Assembly (NCBI GenBank): GCA_016647705.1
Contig: CM028325.1
Coordinates: 31,352,474 to 31,416,473, forward strand
Direction: 5' to 3'
Source of the DNA: Eucommia ulmoides
Taxonomy: Eukaryota; Streptophyta; Magnoliopsida; Garryales; Eucommiaceae
Length of the DNA stretch: 64,000 nucleotides
Of the stretch, positions 1-11,849 are shown piece after piece. Made by a program: the position numbers and the translations under genes. The stretch's first letter is position 1, and each line of letters opens with the position of its first letter. A model generated the notes under the pieces. The model made no database searches. It was not told the DNA's origin and saw only the letters and a program-made list of their open reading frames with translations.

Positions 1-1494
1 TCTAAACCTTTAAGCGAGACGATGACACTCGCTGTTTTTTTATTTATTTAATTTTGTATTTTTTTATTTTGTTTATAATTCAAAAAAAATAAATAAATAA
101 ATCGTCCGATGATCCGATGAAAATGTCAGGATGGGTTTCTCGTGTTTATATTTAATCCCCGAGCGTTAGGTGAATGAGTTTTTCATTATTTTATTTTTTT
201 ATTCTTTTTATCAAAATCCTAAAAAATAAAAAAAATAAAAATACAAAAATCCAAAAAAAAAAAGTATTTGTTTGTAGGAATTAATCTTTACAAACCTTAA
301 GGTGAATCTGATAATTCGATAAATCGTGAGAGAGTTTTCTGTTGTTTTATTTTCATTCCTCGACTCGAGTAGGATTTAGACACAATTGATTTTAGGAAAC
401 CTCTTCCCTTGGTAAATTTTTTTGTGGGATTCCGCTTAAGTTTCGGAAAGATTAATTCCAACAAAATTATTTTCTTGAACCTCCCTCGATTCTTATATTC
501 ATAGAATTTGAGAGAATTTCAAATCGAGTCTTCTTCAAAATAAGCAGGCAAACTTAAAATAGACGGATTTTTTTTTCATCTATCTAGCATATTTATTTCT
601 CTTATCATTTAAACGGCATGTTTAGAACACTTTCATCACTTATAATTTTTATATATATAATTTTTTTTATTTTCATGAATTCATGCTAGTTTTTCACATT
701 TAGCCACGACACGTGCGCCACTTATATTTTTTATTAAATAATTAAATCATTGTCACGCATGATCATGTTAATTCATGTAGTGTCCCCTCTTCAATTCCCA
801 TATTCATATCACGTTTGGATTGACATATCTGAACCAAAACCTTTAGTTTTTTTTAGGTCGCTTTTGCATAAAAAAATAAATTTCATATAGATGTTAGTTT
901 TGCATTCATGTTTTTATTCTTATTCGACTATTTTTAGTTTGCCTATTTAAATTAAAGAAATCTCCCGGAAACATAAATAAAACTCCCCGGAGACTATCTT
1001 TATCAAATCCTTAATATTCGATAAGAGGTTATATCGGGGGAACACTCTCAAAAAATACAAAAACTTATCCCACTTTATTTGTGAAAATACCAAAAGATTT
1101 TATAAGAAAGAAATTATTTCAAAATAAAATTTAACATTCGGACTAAACAAATTGGACTTAATTACACATAAGGTACCGTTTTAGGATGGGCATCTGGGGG
1201 TGCCTAACACCTCCCTCGAGCGTAACCGATCCCCGAGCCTTTAAATGAATCTTTGATTTAACCATGTTTTTTGGAGTTAATGTTTACTTAGGCCTTTTAA
1301 ATTTGTTTTCTAAAATTCGATGACCTAGCACACCATTTAAATCCAATACTAGGTGGCAATTCCTTATTTTTTTTTAAAAAACGGCCTAAGTATAGTTTTT
1401 GAGAAACCGATGCTTTAAAAAAAAAAAAAAACTTCTCTTTTAAGCTTATTTATTATTTAATATTTTTTTCCTCTTAAAAAATTGGGACGCGTCA
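1..1494 (+). repeat. 3' part of a Ty3/gypsy Tat/Ogre-like LTR
   Basis: The stretch is AT-rich, and its last 350 bases carry the pattern typical of the R-U5 part of Tat/Ogre LTRs, with a 'gggtgcctaacacctccct' segment near 1198 followed by 'gcgtaaccgatccccgag'. It ends at GTCA next to a primer binding site. The 5' end of the LTR lies outside the window, so its length is unknown. No open frame of note is present. The family assignment rests on recalled resemblance plus the primer site, not on an alignment. Confidence 0.6.
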
Positions 1495-1496
1495 AC

Positions 1497-1515
1497 TGGC
1501 GACTCCACTGGGGAC
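1497..1515 (+). other. Primer binding site of Tat/Ogre-like element
   Basis: TGGCGACTCCACTGGGGAC begins two bases after the LTR end. Tat/Ogre elements are known to use a closely similar site thought to pair with tRNA-Arg. Its place directly after the LTR fixes the + orientation of the element. Confidence 0.6.
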
Positions 1516-2230
1516 AACTAAAGGGTTGAGCTTAATATGTCCAAACAAGTCCAACAATTTCATGTCTGAATGTTATATTTTATTTTATTATCTTTTACTT
1601 CTATTTTTGTAAATACGTTGTGATGTTTGTTTATTTTCTCTCGGGCTCTTATATTATTATAAACCCTTCGACATAAGTACGGTCGTTTTGTATCCATATT
1701 ATGTCCACAAGATTCTATGAATACAAGACTTAGAAAAGGGTTTTTACTTAATGGATTGATGATGTCTTAGGAAGTCTTAAAAACCAAACGAGTGCAAAGT
1801 TTCCAATAATGATTAAGTAATGAAAGAATTTTTATAAATCATCATTTGTTTTGATTAGTCATTATCGGAATTGAAAATTTCAAACTCGGATGGGTTTTAG
1901 GGTTACCTAAGACCCACATGGACTAATAAATGGGCTTGTGGTAAGAACAAGACAAGACAAGAAAATTGGTCCCAGAAAAGTAAATCCAGTTCCTCCCATC
2001 CGAAGCCCGGTCTTTACTCGCAGTTGGGCCCAAACTCGTTCCAGAATGATATCAGAAGGCAATCTCGAATCTCCCGTATGGCCTAGATGGCTCAGATGTA
2101 AGAAACCATTGACATGCTAAAGAAAATTATCAATGAAGTTAGTCAACCCCAGGAGGTGTCTGTTCCCCTATATGGAACTCCTGCGAATGTATCACCAAAT
2201 AGAAACCCTCTAAGTGTCAGGATAGAGAAC
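1516..2230 (+). pseudogene. 5' leader and decayed gag start of the Tat/Ogre-like element
   Basis: After the primer site comes a leader of about 420 bases. A short frame at 1938-2120 and the open but stop-broken sequence to about 2230 encode basic, Pro/Arg-rich and Glu-rich peptides, as expected for the N-terminus of gag. No capsid, protease or polymerase domain follows: the sequence changes character near 2280, so the element is truncated or interrupted there. The gag call is an inference from position. Confidence 0.4.
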
Positions 2231-2279
2231 TCAGTATTGAATCTGAACCAGGTCGGCCTAAACTTTGTGGTACCGGTCT

Positions 2280-3485
2280 ACAACTGATGTCGCCACCATT
2301 ATTGCCAACGTGTCGTTGCCTAAATTCTAGATCGGGAAACTTACTTCGTTATTTGCCACTACTTCATCTTTCACCAATACCATTCGTCTTTTGTCGTTCG
2401 CCATTGCCTTTTGTTGTTCGCTACTTTTATTTTCCGTTCGCCCTTGCCGTCATCACCAACGTCGTCGCTGTCTCTAGAACTTTCCAGATGAAGAAAATTC
2501 CAGATCTGGAAACTCATTTCTCTATTCTCCACTACTTCGTCATTCGCTGCTACTTTGTTCCAAATTTATGTGCTAGTTCTTCTAGATATGTGCAATGATA
2601 CGAAAGAAATTTACAAATCTGAATTTAGGATGGGTTCGATGGTGGAGACTTGGCAGTGTTGGACGGCAAGGTTGATTTCTTCAGTGACGGCGGCTGATAA
2701 TGGCTCGCAGAGCTTCTCTAGCTATTCGAAGATGACTATTAGGTAGGGATTCGAGCGGATGACTTCCTCCTGTTCCTTCTTGATCTGTTTGCCCTGGGCA
2801 ATAGAATCTTCTATATGGTGGATGGGATTGTTTTTTTTCTTGCAGAAACCACAAATGCGCTTGTTGATGAAATTGGGGACTGGTCCGCCAGTGAGCTTCT
2901 ACTCTGCCGTCATCACCATTACAGTTGCTAGAGTTGTGGTTTGGTAGAAAACTATTTTGATTTGTTGTTCTCTTTGATTTTAGTGGGATTTTGTTTATTC
3001 ATTGTGAATGTTCTTGTTGATTTTTTTGTTCTTTGTAAATGTTCATACCGGTTTTGATTTTGGTGAATGTTCATTGTGGTTTTGTGAATGCTCATGCCAA
3101 TTTTGTTTTTGTTGATCTTAGGGTTTATTTTCTATGTTTTGATTTGTTGCTCTTGGTTGATATTGGTTTTAATTTTGTTTATACTTTCTCCCCTGAATAT
3201 TCACAACTATTTAAATTATAGTGTGAATGTTCATACCGGTTATCGCTATTAAATTTGGCTTTTTTTATTTTGATTCAAAATATTATGAACGTTCACATCA
3301 GTTCACATAAGTATGAATGTACATACTGATAACCCTATTAAATCTAGTACATTGTGAGTTTTTGATTTCCTTAGTTTTGTAAACATAACAAGAAAACGTG
3401 AATATTCACGTAAACATTGTGAACATTCATAGCATTACACTCAGTCCCCGTTAACATGTAATGTTTAAAAATAGCAACATAAAAA
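2280..3485. mobile_element. Unidentified non-autonomous element with GTGAATRTTCAY palindromes
   Basis: The left part (about 2287-2950) is GC-richer and rich in Leu/Pro/Ser/Val pseudo-codons with several overlapping short frames; none resembles a known protein. The right part (about 3040-3485) repeats variants of 'tgaatgttcataccggtt' and near-perfect palindromes such as GTGAATATTCAC about ten times. The same arrangement (GC-rich half, then palindrome array) occurs in the well-bounded MULE at 46125-48479, so a non-autonomous DNA transposon is the best guess. I found no terminal inverted repeats or target duplication. Confidence 0.3.
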
Positions 3486-3768
3486 TGTGAATATTCACAT
3501 ACTGTTATATTTTATAAAATGACATTTTATGCAAATTAGGAAAAAAAAAAAATAGTCAAAGAACGTAGACTATTTTCTAAAAATATTTTGGGAAGTGAAA
3601 ATTTAATTAAAGTAGTTGGAGGTCTTTTTAATAGATTGTATATTTTTAGAGATTTTATATTTTTAGAGAACTAAATAATAAATTTCTTTTTTTTTTTTTT
3701 TTTTTTTTTTTTGTTTTATAGAATTAAATAAGTTGATTTTTTGTTTTTATTTTTAAATAAAGAATATA
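3486..3768. other. AT-rich spacer with long poly-T run
   Basis: No gene is visible. A T homopolymer of about 25 bases lies near 3688-3712. The spacer ends where the long terminal inverted repeat of the next element begins. Confidence 0.5.
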
Positions 3769-4312
3769 GGGATAATAATGTTTTTGGTCCATGACAAATG
3801 ATTCGGGTGCTCAATTGGCCCTTGGTATTTGAAAAATGACACATTCGGTCCATCACATTTCATTTTCATTCCAATTTGGCCCCTCAGTTAAGTTTTCTAG
3901 TTTAATTACTGTTAAATTATATTTATACCCTTTAAAATTTTTAATAAGTGTCATTTTAATTTCTATCTAAAAGTTAAGGGTGCAACATGTAATTACCATC
4001 ATCACCAACCAAAACCAACCCATTACCCATCTCCCTTCATCCTCAATAAACCAAATACCACCACTACTCTAACGAAGAACCACCACAGCCACTACAACAA
4101 GGAACCACCTACGATCTCTCTCTCTTATCTCATTTGACCTCTCTCTCCATCTCTCTCTATATATTTCTCTCTCTATCTTCTGGGTGTACATATTTCTCTC
4201 CCATGCTCGCAATGGCCACCACTGATCCATCTCCCACCCTACCCCTATCTCACATTCGATTGTATGGAACTGAAATGTATGGGAAGGAACAACAGGGGTG
4301 TGACTTGGGGGT

Positions 4313-4490
4313 TAACGTCAGTGATCCGAAGATAGAGGGAGATGGAGGACGTCGTGGCCGTAATTCCTTGGTTCATGTCGATCACGTGCGATCATGTGGG
4401 AGGATGTACGACTCCTGGTTTGAGAACCTTTGGCGAGATCTTGCCGGTTCATTTCTTCGATGTTTATGATGGCCATGGTGGCTCTCAGGT
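4313..4490 (+). pseudogene. Captured fragment of an ABI-clade protein phosphatase 2C
   Basis: In one frame the segment reads TSVIRR, a TAG stop at 4333, then REMEDVVAVIP and, further on, PVHFFDVYDGHGGSQV. REMEDAVA and HFFGVYDGHGGSQV are the signature N-terminal motifs of clade A (ABI1/HAB1/PP2CA) phosphatases, which antagonise ABA signalling; the two Asp residues of VYDGHGG and MED belong to the metal site. Here Gly is replaced by Asp (FDVYDGHGG), an in-frame stop is present and homology ends right after SQV, so only about 55 residues of a roughly 400-residue enzyme remain. It lies inside the TIRs of a MULE-like element, which suggests gene capture. It cannot encode an active phosphatase. Confidence 0.75.
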
Positions 4491-4699
4491 ACTCGAACAT
4501 CTTTCAAAACTTGATATCCACCCCTATCTTCAGCGACCCCCGCAACCCTGCTCCATCTCTATCTCCAGCAACCCACCCACATTCCACTCCATCTAGATCT
4601 CCATCGGCCACCACCATCACCGCTGATATAACCAACCATCACCACTACTATAAGCTTCTTTCACTGCTGAAAGAACCAACCATCACTCTATCTTCCTTC

Positions 4700-5228
4700 T
4701 GCTAGAGTAAAATTAAATATATGGGCTTATATATTAAATAAATGTGAATTATAGGCTATCAAATAAAAGTAGTCTAATTAAAGTGATCAATTTTAAGTTT
4801 TGAGATCTTAATTAATGTATTATAAAGTGTGGGTATTAATGTGTATAAACAAGCGTAATTTCTATTTTTATGATGCGTTAAAATAGAAAATACGAAAATA
4901 CGAACAGACGTGACTGTTTACGAGCAAACGCAATTGTTTACGAACAGACGTGACTATTTACGAATAGACACAAATGTTTATAAATAGAGGTCGTGGTCCC
5001 CAGATCACATAACACTTTCTATTCTTCTGATCCCCATTGTTAGATAGAAATTTATACAGAAAATAAGTGTAGATCTGGAAGATCATAAAGACTCAAAATC
5101 GGATATTTCAACTTTTATATTATGGATTCAGATACGCTTCCGTAAATTCTGTATTTTTATTCTTGATTATTCAATATGAATATTCATGTTTGTTTGATGG
5201 TTTTCACATTACGAAATTAAGTCTTACA
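4700..5228 (+). repeat. Copia-1 5' LTR
   Basis: It starts TGCTAGAG (TGTTAGAG in the 3' copy) and ends TCTTACA, 529 bases, and is closely similar to 10758-11277. It contains about four copies of a 20-base motif of the form GTTTACGAACAGACGTGACT (about 4890-4975), then a TATA-like TTTATAAATAG near 4977. Tandem motifs just upstream of a TATA box resemble the enhancer boxes of Tnt1/Tto1-type copia LTRs. Confidence 0.9.
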
Positions 5229-5230
5229 TG

Positions 5231-5242
5231 TGGTATCAGAGC
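5231..5242 (+). other. Copia-1 primer binding site
   Basis: TGGTATCAGAGC, complementary to the 3' end of initiator tRNA-Met, lies two bases after the 5' LTR. It is the standard plant copia primer site. Confidence 0.9.
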
Positions 5243-6267
5243 CATCTCATGTTGAATTATTGAGAATAAATTCGGTAGAGATTTTTCATATTAGGGCCGA
5301 AAATATTTTTTTCGAAAAGTTTAATATTTCTGAAAAAAAATTATATAGAAACAATTCTACATTTTATCATGAATCCAACAATATAAATTTTATAAAATTT
5401 TGACTTGGGCTTCAATTTATATGATTTTTCAAAGTTATGGAAAAATATAGAATTTGGCTACTGTTCTGGTTTTGGTTGAGAATCAAGACGTCGATTCATT
5501 TTTTGTTTACACTGATTCAGATGGTGCACATAGTTTTGTATTTATTTACACGCATCTATTCATAAATGTTGTGTTCGTTCGGTGGCGTCTTTGTCTAAGA
5601 TTTACGCCGCTTGGCGTTGAAGGGCTGGTGATTGAATCTTAGCAGCATGCTAAGGTTTTTTTGCTTTTTACATACCTCATGTTTTAAGTATATCTAAAAA
5701 AAAAAAAAAAAAAACACTAGCTTGTGATTTGACCCCTAGTAAAAATAAAGCACCCAACCACCACAAAGGCAAGGCCTATTAGCTGATTAAGTTACTAATA
5801 TTTATATATCAGTATGTTTTAGTTACAGTTATACAATTTTAAATTCAAATATTGGTGTTTAAATATATATATTTTAAGATTAATTAATTGAAACAACATG
5901 TCACCAAAATAACCTCTCTTGTGGAAATTAATTTTATTTTGAAATATAAAAAGATTATGTGTATACAATTTATGTGAATATTAGTTGGCCCAAAGGAAAA
6001 TTAATTTTTAACAGAATTGCATACACACTTGTGGTAATAAATGCGTGATGATTATTTAGTTTTACATATGAATAATAAATCAGCCCAAAGGAATATTTAT
6101 TTATTGATATGTTTTTATTATCAGTATTTAATTACTACACCAAGATATGAATTACAAGTTAATATTTTTATCCAAAGATAAAATATTAATAGAGTGTCCG
6201 ATATCTTGAAATGGGGTTTGCCTTTATTTGAATTTATTTTTGTTTTAAAGACTTATGTGAGCATGTT
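5243..6267 (+). other. Copia-1 untranslated leader
   Basis: About 1 kb between the primer site and the start of gag-pol. It is AT-rich with a poly-A run near 5696-5715 and a palindrome CTTAGCAGCATGCTAAG at about 5637. No frame with recognisable protein is seen. Confidence 0.7.
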
Positions 6268-9200
6268 TTGTTTGTTTATTGTTCTCTAGATTTAGCTATT
6301 AATTCTGCTTCTAATATTACTGCCAGCATTAATTCTATTCTTATGCTAAATGGCACAAACTTCAAAGCATGGCATGATAACTTCCAAATAGTTCTCGATG
6401 TCATAGATCTAGACCTTGCGTTTAAGATTCCTTCTCCTGCACCTCTTACTGATAAAAGTTCCTCTGATGAAAAGAGAGACATTGAAAGGTGGGAGAAGTC
6501 AAATCGCATATGTCTGATGATCATTAAAAAGGTCATTCCAGAAGCATTTAGGGGCACAATATCGGAAACGATAGAGATAGCCAAAGAGTTCCTAGAAGAA
6601 ATTAAGAACAGATTTGCCAAGAATGAAAAGGCTGAGACAAGTACATTTTTGGCAAATCTCTTCTCAATGAGATATAAAGGTAATGGGAACATTAGGGAGT
6701 ACATTATGGAAATGTCTCATCTTGCTTCAAAGTTAAAAGCACATAAGCTTGCTCTCTCTGAGGATTTGCTTGTACATTTGGTTCTAATATCTCTTCCCAC
6801 ACAATTCAGTCAATTTAAGGTGAGCTACAACTGTCAAAAGGAGACTTGGTCTCTTAATGAGCTCATCTCACATTGTGTGCAAGAAGAAGACAAGTGGAAG
6901 CAAGAAAAGATAGAGAGTGCTCATTTGGCTGGTACTTCCAAAGATAAAGGGAAGAAAAGAAAGAAGGACAAGGAAGTTGCAGAGGCTCCATATCAAAAGA
7001 ACCAACATAAAGAAAAGAATATTGAAGGTTGTTTCTTCTGTGAAGCTATGGGACATAAGAAGAAGCAATTTACCAACTATCATGCTTGGCGTGCAAAGAA
7101 ATGTATTCTTCTTAATCCGGTTTTTTCTGAGATTAATTTAACTTCGGTACCTAAAGACACTTGGTGGATAGATTCTAGTGCAACCACTCACATCAGTGTG
7201 TCTATGCAGGGTTGTCTAAGCTGCCAAAAGCCAAATGATGATGAAAGATACATCTTTGTAGGCGATGGCAAGAAGGTCGAAGTTGAGGCAATCAGGATGT
7301 TTAGGTTATTATTAAAGTCTGGTATTTATTTGGATTTGAATGAAACATTTGTTGTACCGTCATTTAAACGGAATTTGGTTTTTATTTCTGTATTAGACAA
7401 ATTTGGTTATTCTTGTTCTTTCGAAAATAATAAATTTAGTCTTTTTCAGAATTCAAATTTGGTTGGTATTGGTTCTTTATCTTATATTGATAAACTTTAT
7501 ATGCTTGATACGGTTGCTTCATATCATGAAACCTTACAATTAAGTACTCGAGGTGTTAAAAGGAAATTAACCAATGAGAATTCTGCATCTTTATGGCATA
7601 AGAGATTAAGTCATATCTCCAAAAAGAGAATTGAAAGACTTGTGTTAGATGGGATTCTAGATTCTCTTGATTTTGCAGATTTTAAAATTTGCACAAATTG
7701 CATAAAGGGAAAACAAACAAACATAAGGAGATTTGGTGCCAACAGGGCTACAGATGTCTTAGAATTGATACATACAGATATTTGTGGGCCATTTCCTACG
7801 GGTTCATGGAATGGTCAACAATATTTTATCACGTTCATAGATGATTTTTTATGTTATGGCTACCTTTATCTCATTCATGAAAAGTCTCAATTACTAGATG
7901 TGTTCAAATCGTTTAAAGCTGAAGTTAAAAATCAACTCAGCAAAATGATTAAAAGCGTCAGATCTGACCGTGGTGATGAATACTATGGTAGGTATGACGG
8001 TTCAGGTGAACAACTTCCGAGCCCATTTGATAAATTCCTAGAGAAGTGCGGTATCGTCCCACAGTACACCATGTCAGGTTCTCCTAGCATGAATGGTGTT
8101 GCTAAAATGCAAAATAGAATACTGAAAGACATGGTATGGAGTATGATTAGTCATTCTAACTTGCCAGAATCACTCTGGGGTGAAGCATTAAAGACTACAG
8201 CGTATATCTTTAACAGAATACCAACTAAAGCAACTATCAAAACCCCTTATGAACTTTGGATAGGCAAGAAGCCTAGTCTGAAACACCTACACATTTGGGG
8301 ATGTCCAGCTGAAGCAAAGCCTTACAGGCCACATAAAAAGAAACTGAATTCAAGAACGGTTAGTTGCTATTTTATTGGATACTCTGAAAGATCCAAGGGT
8401 TACAAATTCTATGATCCTACTACTAGATCAATTTTTGAGACAGGAAATGCCCGGTTCTTTAAGGATGTTGAGTTTGAGAGAGGAGATAAGGTTAGGGATT
8501 TTATTTTTGAAGAGGAATATGTTGATATTCCCACAGCTGTTATTGGCATTGATCAGGCTCTTATTCCTGACATTGTTAAAGAAGCAGATTGAAATAAAAA
8601 CAATATCCAAGAATCTCTCATTCCAAAAGAACAAACTCTACCACCTCTAGAATCTATGCCATTAAGGAGATCTATTAGAGAAATGAGAAGTGCAGTGTCA
8701 GATGATTACATTGTATTTCTCCAAGAACATGAGTTTGACATTGGTGCGATGGAAGATGATCCAATCAACTTCCGTCAAGCCATGGAAAGTTCTAAATCTC
8801 AAAAGTGGATTGATGCCATGAATGAGGAGATAAAATTCACGAAGAACAATGACGTTTGGGATATTGTCCCATTGCCTGAAGGTGCGAAGCCCATTAGTTG
8901 TAAATGGATATTTAAAACCAAGAGGGATTCAAAAGGTGATATGGAGAGATACAAAGCCCGTCTTGTCTCTAAAGACTTTACACATAAAGAAGGCATCGAT
9001 TATAAAGAGACTTTCTCTTTGGTTTCGTTAAAAGACTCTTTTAGGACAATAATGGCACTTGTGGCGCACTTTGACCTTGAGCTTCATTTGATGGATCTTA
9101 AAACTGCGTTTCTCAATTGTGACATTGATGAAACAATCTATATGGTGCAACCAAAAAATTTTGTGTCGGGAGATGCAAAGAAGATAGTTTGCAAGTTAAA

Positions 9201-10341
9201 GAAATCCATCTATGGGCTTAAGCAAGCTTCTCGTTAAAGGTATTACAAATTTCATCAAGTTATTATCTCGTTTGGTTTTGAGATGAATTAGGTTGATGAT
9301 TGTATATACCACAAGTTTAGTGGGAGTAAGCATATTTACTTGGTTTTATATGTTGATGACATATTACTTGCCACCAACGATAGAAGCATGTTGCATGAAA
9401 CCAAGAGATTTCTATCAAAGAAATTTGAGATGAAAGATCTTGGTGACGCTTCTTTTGTGTTGGGTATACAGATACACCGGGATCGCTCTCGGGGTATGCT
9501 TGGTTTATCACAAAAGAGCTATATCGAGAAAGTTCTTGAAAGGTTTGGTATGCATGATTGTAAATCAAGTGACACCCTTGTGGCTAAGGGACACAAATTT
9601 AGTCTCAGTCAATGCTCCAAGAATGATTTTGAGATTCAGGAGATGCAAAAGATTCCTTATGCATTAATAGTAGGAAGTCTGATGTATGCTCAAGTTTGTA
9701 CGCGTCTGGATATTGCGTACATTGTTGGCATGTTGGGAAAATACTTAAGCAATCCTGGAAAGGATTACTGGATAGCAGCCAAGCGAGTCATGAGGTACTT
9801 ACAGATAACAAAAAACTACATGCTCACTTATCGGAAGTCAGATCAGTTAGAGATCACCAGATATTCTAACTTCGATTTTGCTGGATGCTAAAATAGCATG
9901 AAATCTACTTTACGCTATATCTACTTACTTGCTGGAGGTGCTGTATCTTGGAAGAGTGTTAAATAGTCTATTATAGCCTCTTCCACCATGGCAGCTGAGT
10001 TTGTAGCTTATTATGAGGCGTCCAATCATGGAATATGGTTGCGAAATTTTGTCATGGGGCTGCGTATTCTGGATGGCATTGAAAGGCCACTTAAGTTATA
10101 TTGTGACAATAAATCAACAGTACTGTATTCCAACAATAACAGGAGTTCTACGAAGTCAAAGTTTATAGACATTAAATTCCTAGTTGTGAAAGAAAGAGTT
10201 TAGAGTAGACTTATATCTATAGAGCACATTGGGACAAACTCCATGATTGCGGATCGGCTGACTAAGGGATTGCCACCCAAGGTCTTTCATGAGAACACTG
10301 CTCATATGGGTGTGGTTTCTCTTCGGGATATGTCATTTTAG
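6268..10341 (+). pseudogene. Copia-1 gag-pol polyprotein, interrupted by in-frame stops
   Basis: One reading frame runs from 6268 to the TAG at 10339. The first open part (774 codons, to 8592) holds gag, a degenerate zinc knuckle (C255, C258, H263, last Cys lost), the protease core at D302 (D-S-S-A, normally D-S-G-A), and integrase with HHCC (H444, H449, C475, C478), D504 and D567; the third catalytic residue is Lys in NGVAKMQNR where NGVAER is usual. RT follows with KWIFKTK, a stop after SIYGLKQASR and an intact YVDD at 9349-9360; RNase H ends near 10340. Stops lie at 8590, 9235, 9289, 9889, 9964 and 10201. Several fit C-to-T change of Gln or Arg codons. The missing integrase Glu alone should block activity. 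Confidence 0.95.
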
Positions 10342-10746
10342 TGGGAGTTTGTATTTTAGATACTTTTATCTATAGATATATTTGTTATGGATATTATGGA
10401 TTTTATGATTATTTACTGCAGTAAAGTATTGAGATTTCATTCACTCTGTTTTTATGTGGTTTGATCTCAATAAGGTTTAAGGAGGACCAGTTGAAAATTG
10501 GCATGTTAAGATCACATTACATGAAATTTCCATGCTACACATCCACACTTGATCTTTGTCATTAGTTGCATTGATACATATAATCATTGATGGGTCTAGT
10601 TACGAAAAAGATGTAACGACGATCGCTTTGGTTCTGTATTGGTGTGTTTAATGGACAAGATTGTTAAAAAATGCATAAACTTTTGATAGCAAATCTCATG
10701 AGCTCATTAAGTATAATTCACATTTATAAAGTTACATATATAGCCT

Positions 10747-10757
10747 AAGTGGGAGAT
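10747..10757 (+). other. Copia-1 polypurine tract
   Basis: AAGTGGGAGAT directly before the 3' LTR is the expected plus-strand primer of a copia element. Confidence 0.8.
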
Positions 10758-11277
10758 TGTTAGAGTAAAATTAAATATTTGAGCTTATATATTAAATAAA
10801 TGTGAATTATAGGCTATCAAATAAAAATAGGCCAATTAAAGTGATCAATTTTATGTTTTGGGGCCTTAATTAATGTATTATAAAGTGTGGACATTAATGT
10901 GTAGAAACAAGCGTAATTTCTATTTTTATGATGGGTTAAAATAAAAAATACGAACAGAAATATTGTTTATGAATAGACGCGATTGTTTACAAACAGACAT
11001 GACTATTTACGAATAGACACGAATATTTATAAATAGGGGTCGTGGTCCCCAGATCACATAACGTTTTTTATTCTTCTGATTCCCATTGTCAGAGAGAAAT
11101 TTATACAGAAAATAAGTGTAGATCTAGAAGATCGTAAAGACTTAGAATCAGATATTTCAACTTTCATATTATGGATTCTAATACGCTTCCGCAAATTCAG
11201 TATTTTTATTCTTGATGATTCAATATGAATATTCTTGTTTGTGTGATGGTTTTCACATAATGAAATTAAGTCTTACA
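10758..11277 (+). repeat. Copia-1 3' LTR
   Basis: TGTTAGAG to TCTTACA, 520 bases, near-identical to the 5' LTR with scattered substitutions. It is followed by the target duplication CCTTC. The TATA-like motif and upstream 20-base repeats are conserved but more diverged than in the 5' copy. Confidence 0.9.
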
Positions 11278-11282
11278 CCTTC

Positions 11283-11849
11283 TGCATATGGAACATCCTA
11301 TGTAGAAGATCCATGAACAAGAGGCCCAGTTGAAGCAATCCAACAAATATAGCATTCATCTTATTCCCATATTCATCTCCTCTCTGCCACCGCCAAGGAT
11401 CTCAAATTCGACACCCAACAAATGGACGCCGACAATTTCTCTCGTTTAGCTAAATCCATGGTTGAATTCATTCAATCCAAAACCAAACTCACCATCTGTT
11501 TGATCTACCACCCACCCCTCATTTCCAAGAAATAGGTAACCCTCATTGCAATTTAGAGAGAAAAGATGACAAAGGCGCCAACTCAGTAAATCCGGGATAC
11601 AACAAGGGCACCACCTTGGGTGCTGAGATCATCGAAACTATAGGGGTTGCAGCGTTGGTCACTAATTTGCATTGCCGGAACAGGGGGTGCAGTGGGGAAA
11701 TCATGAAGTTGAGCAGGGAGGATGTGGGTTTTTAGGATGGGAAAATACATTTTTGATACTTTATGTTTATCCAAATATTCAAATAGATCCAATTAAGTTA
11801 GTTAGAGTAAAAAGACAAAAGTACCCCTTTTTTCAATATAAAATTACCA
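11283..11849 (+). other. Right interior of the MULE-like element
   Basis: This is the right half of the element split by Copia-1. About 11370-11520 reads as an uninterrupted protein-like stretch (SATAKDLKFDTQQMDADNF, then SRLAKSMVEFIQSKTKL) ending at a TAG near 11533. Its composition looks like a real exon and it may be a second captured host fragment, but I do not recognise the family. About 11580-11710 is also non-repetitive and GC-richer, on either strand. Confidence 0.4.

Larger units (their letters stand above)
4700..11277 (+). mobile_element. Copia-1, complete but inactive Ty1/copia retrotransposon
   Basis: The element has two LTRs (4700-5228 and 10758-11277), a tRNA-Met type primer site at 5231, a long leader, one polyprotein frame in gag-protease-integrase-RT-RNase H order (the copia order), a polypurine tract at about 10747-10757 and a perfect 5-bp target duplication CCTTC (4695-4699 and 11278-11282). 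The single frame carries in-frame stops but no frameshift, so it is a fairly young, non-functional copy. It sits inside the MULE-like element 3769-12009, hence inserted after it. Confidence 0.95.

Noticed and set aside
4342-4596. 84-codon frame with PP2C motifs as a functional phosphatase gene
   Set aside because: Homology covers only about 55 residues, an in-frame stop lies just upstream, the rest of the domain is absent and it lies inside a transposon.
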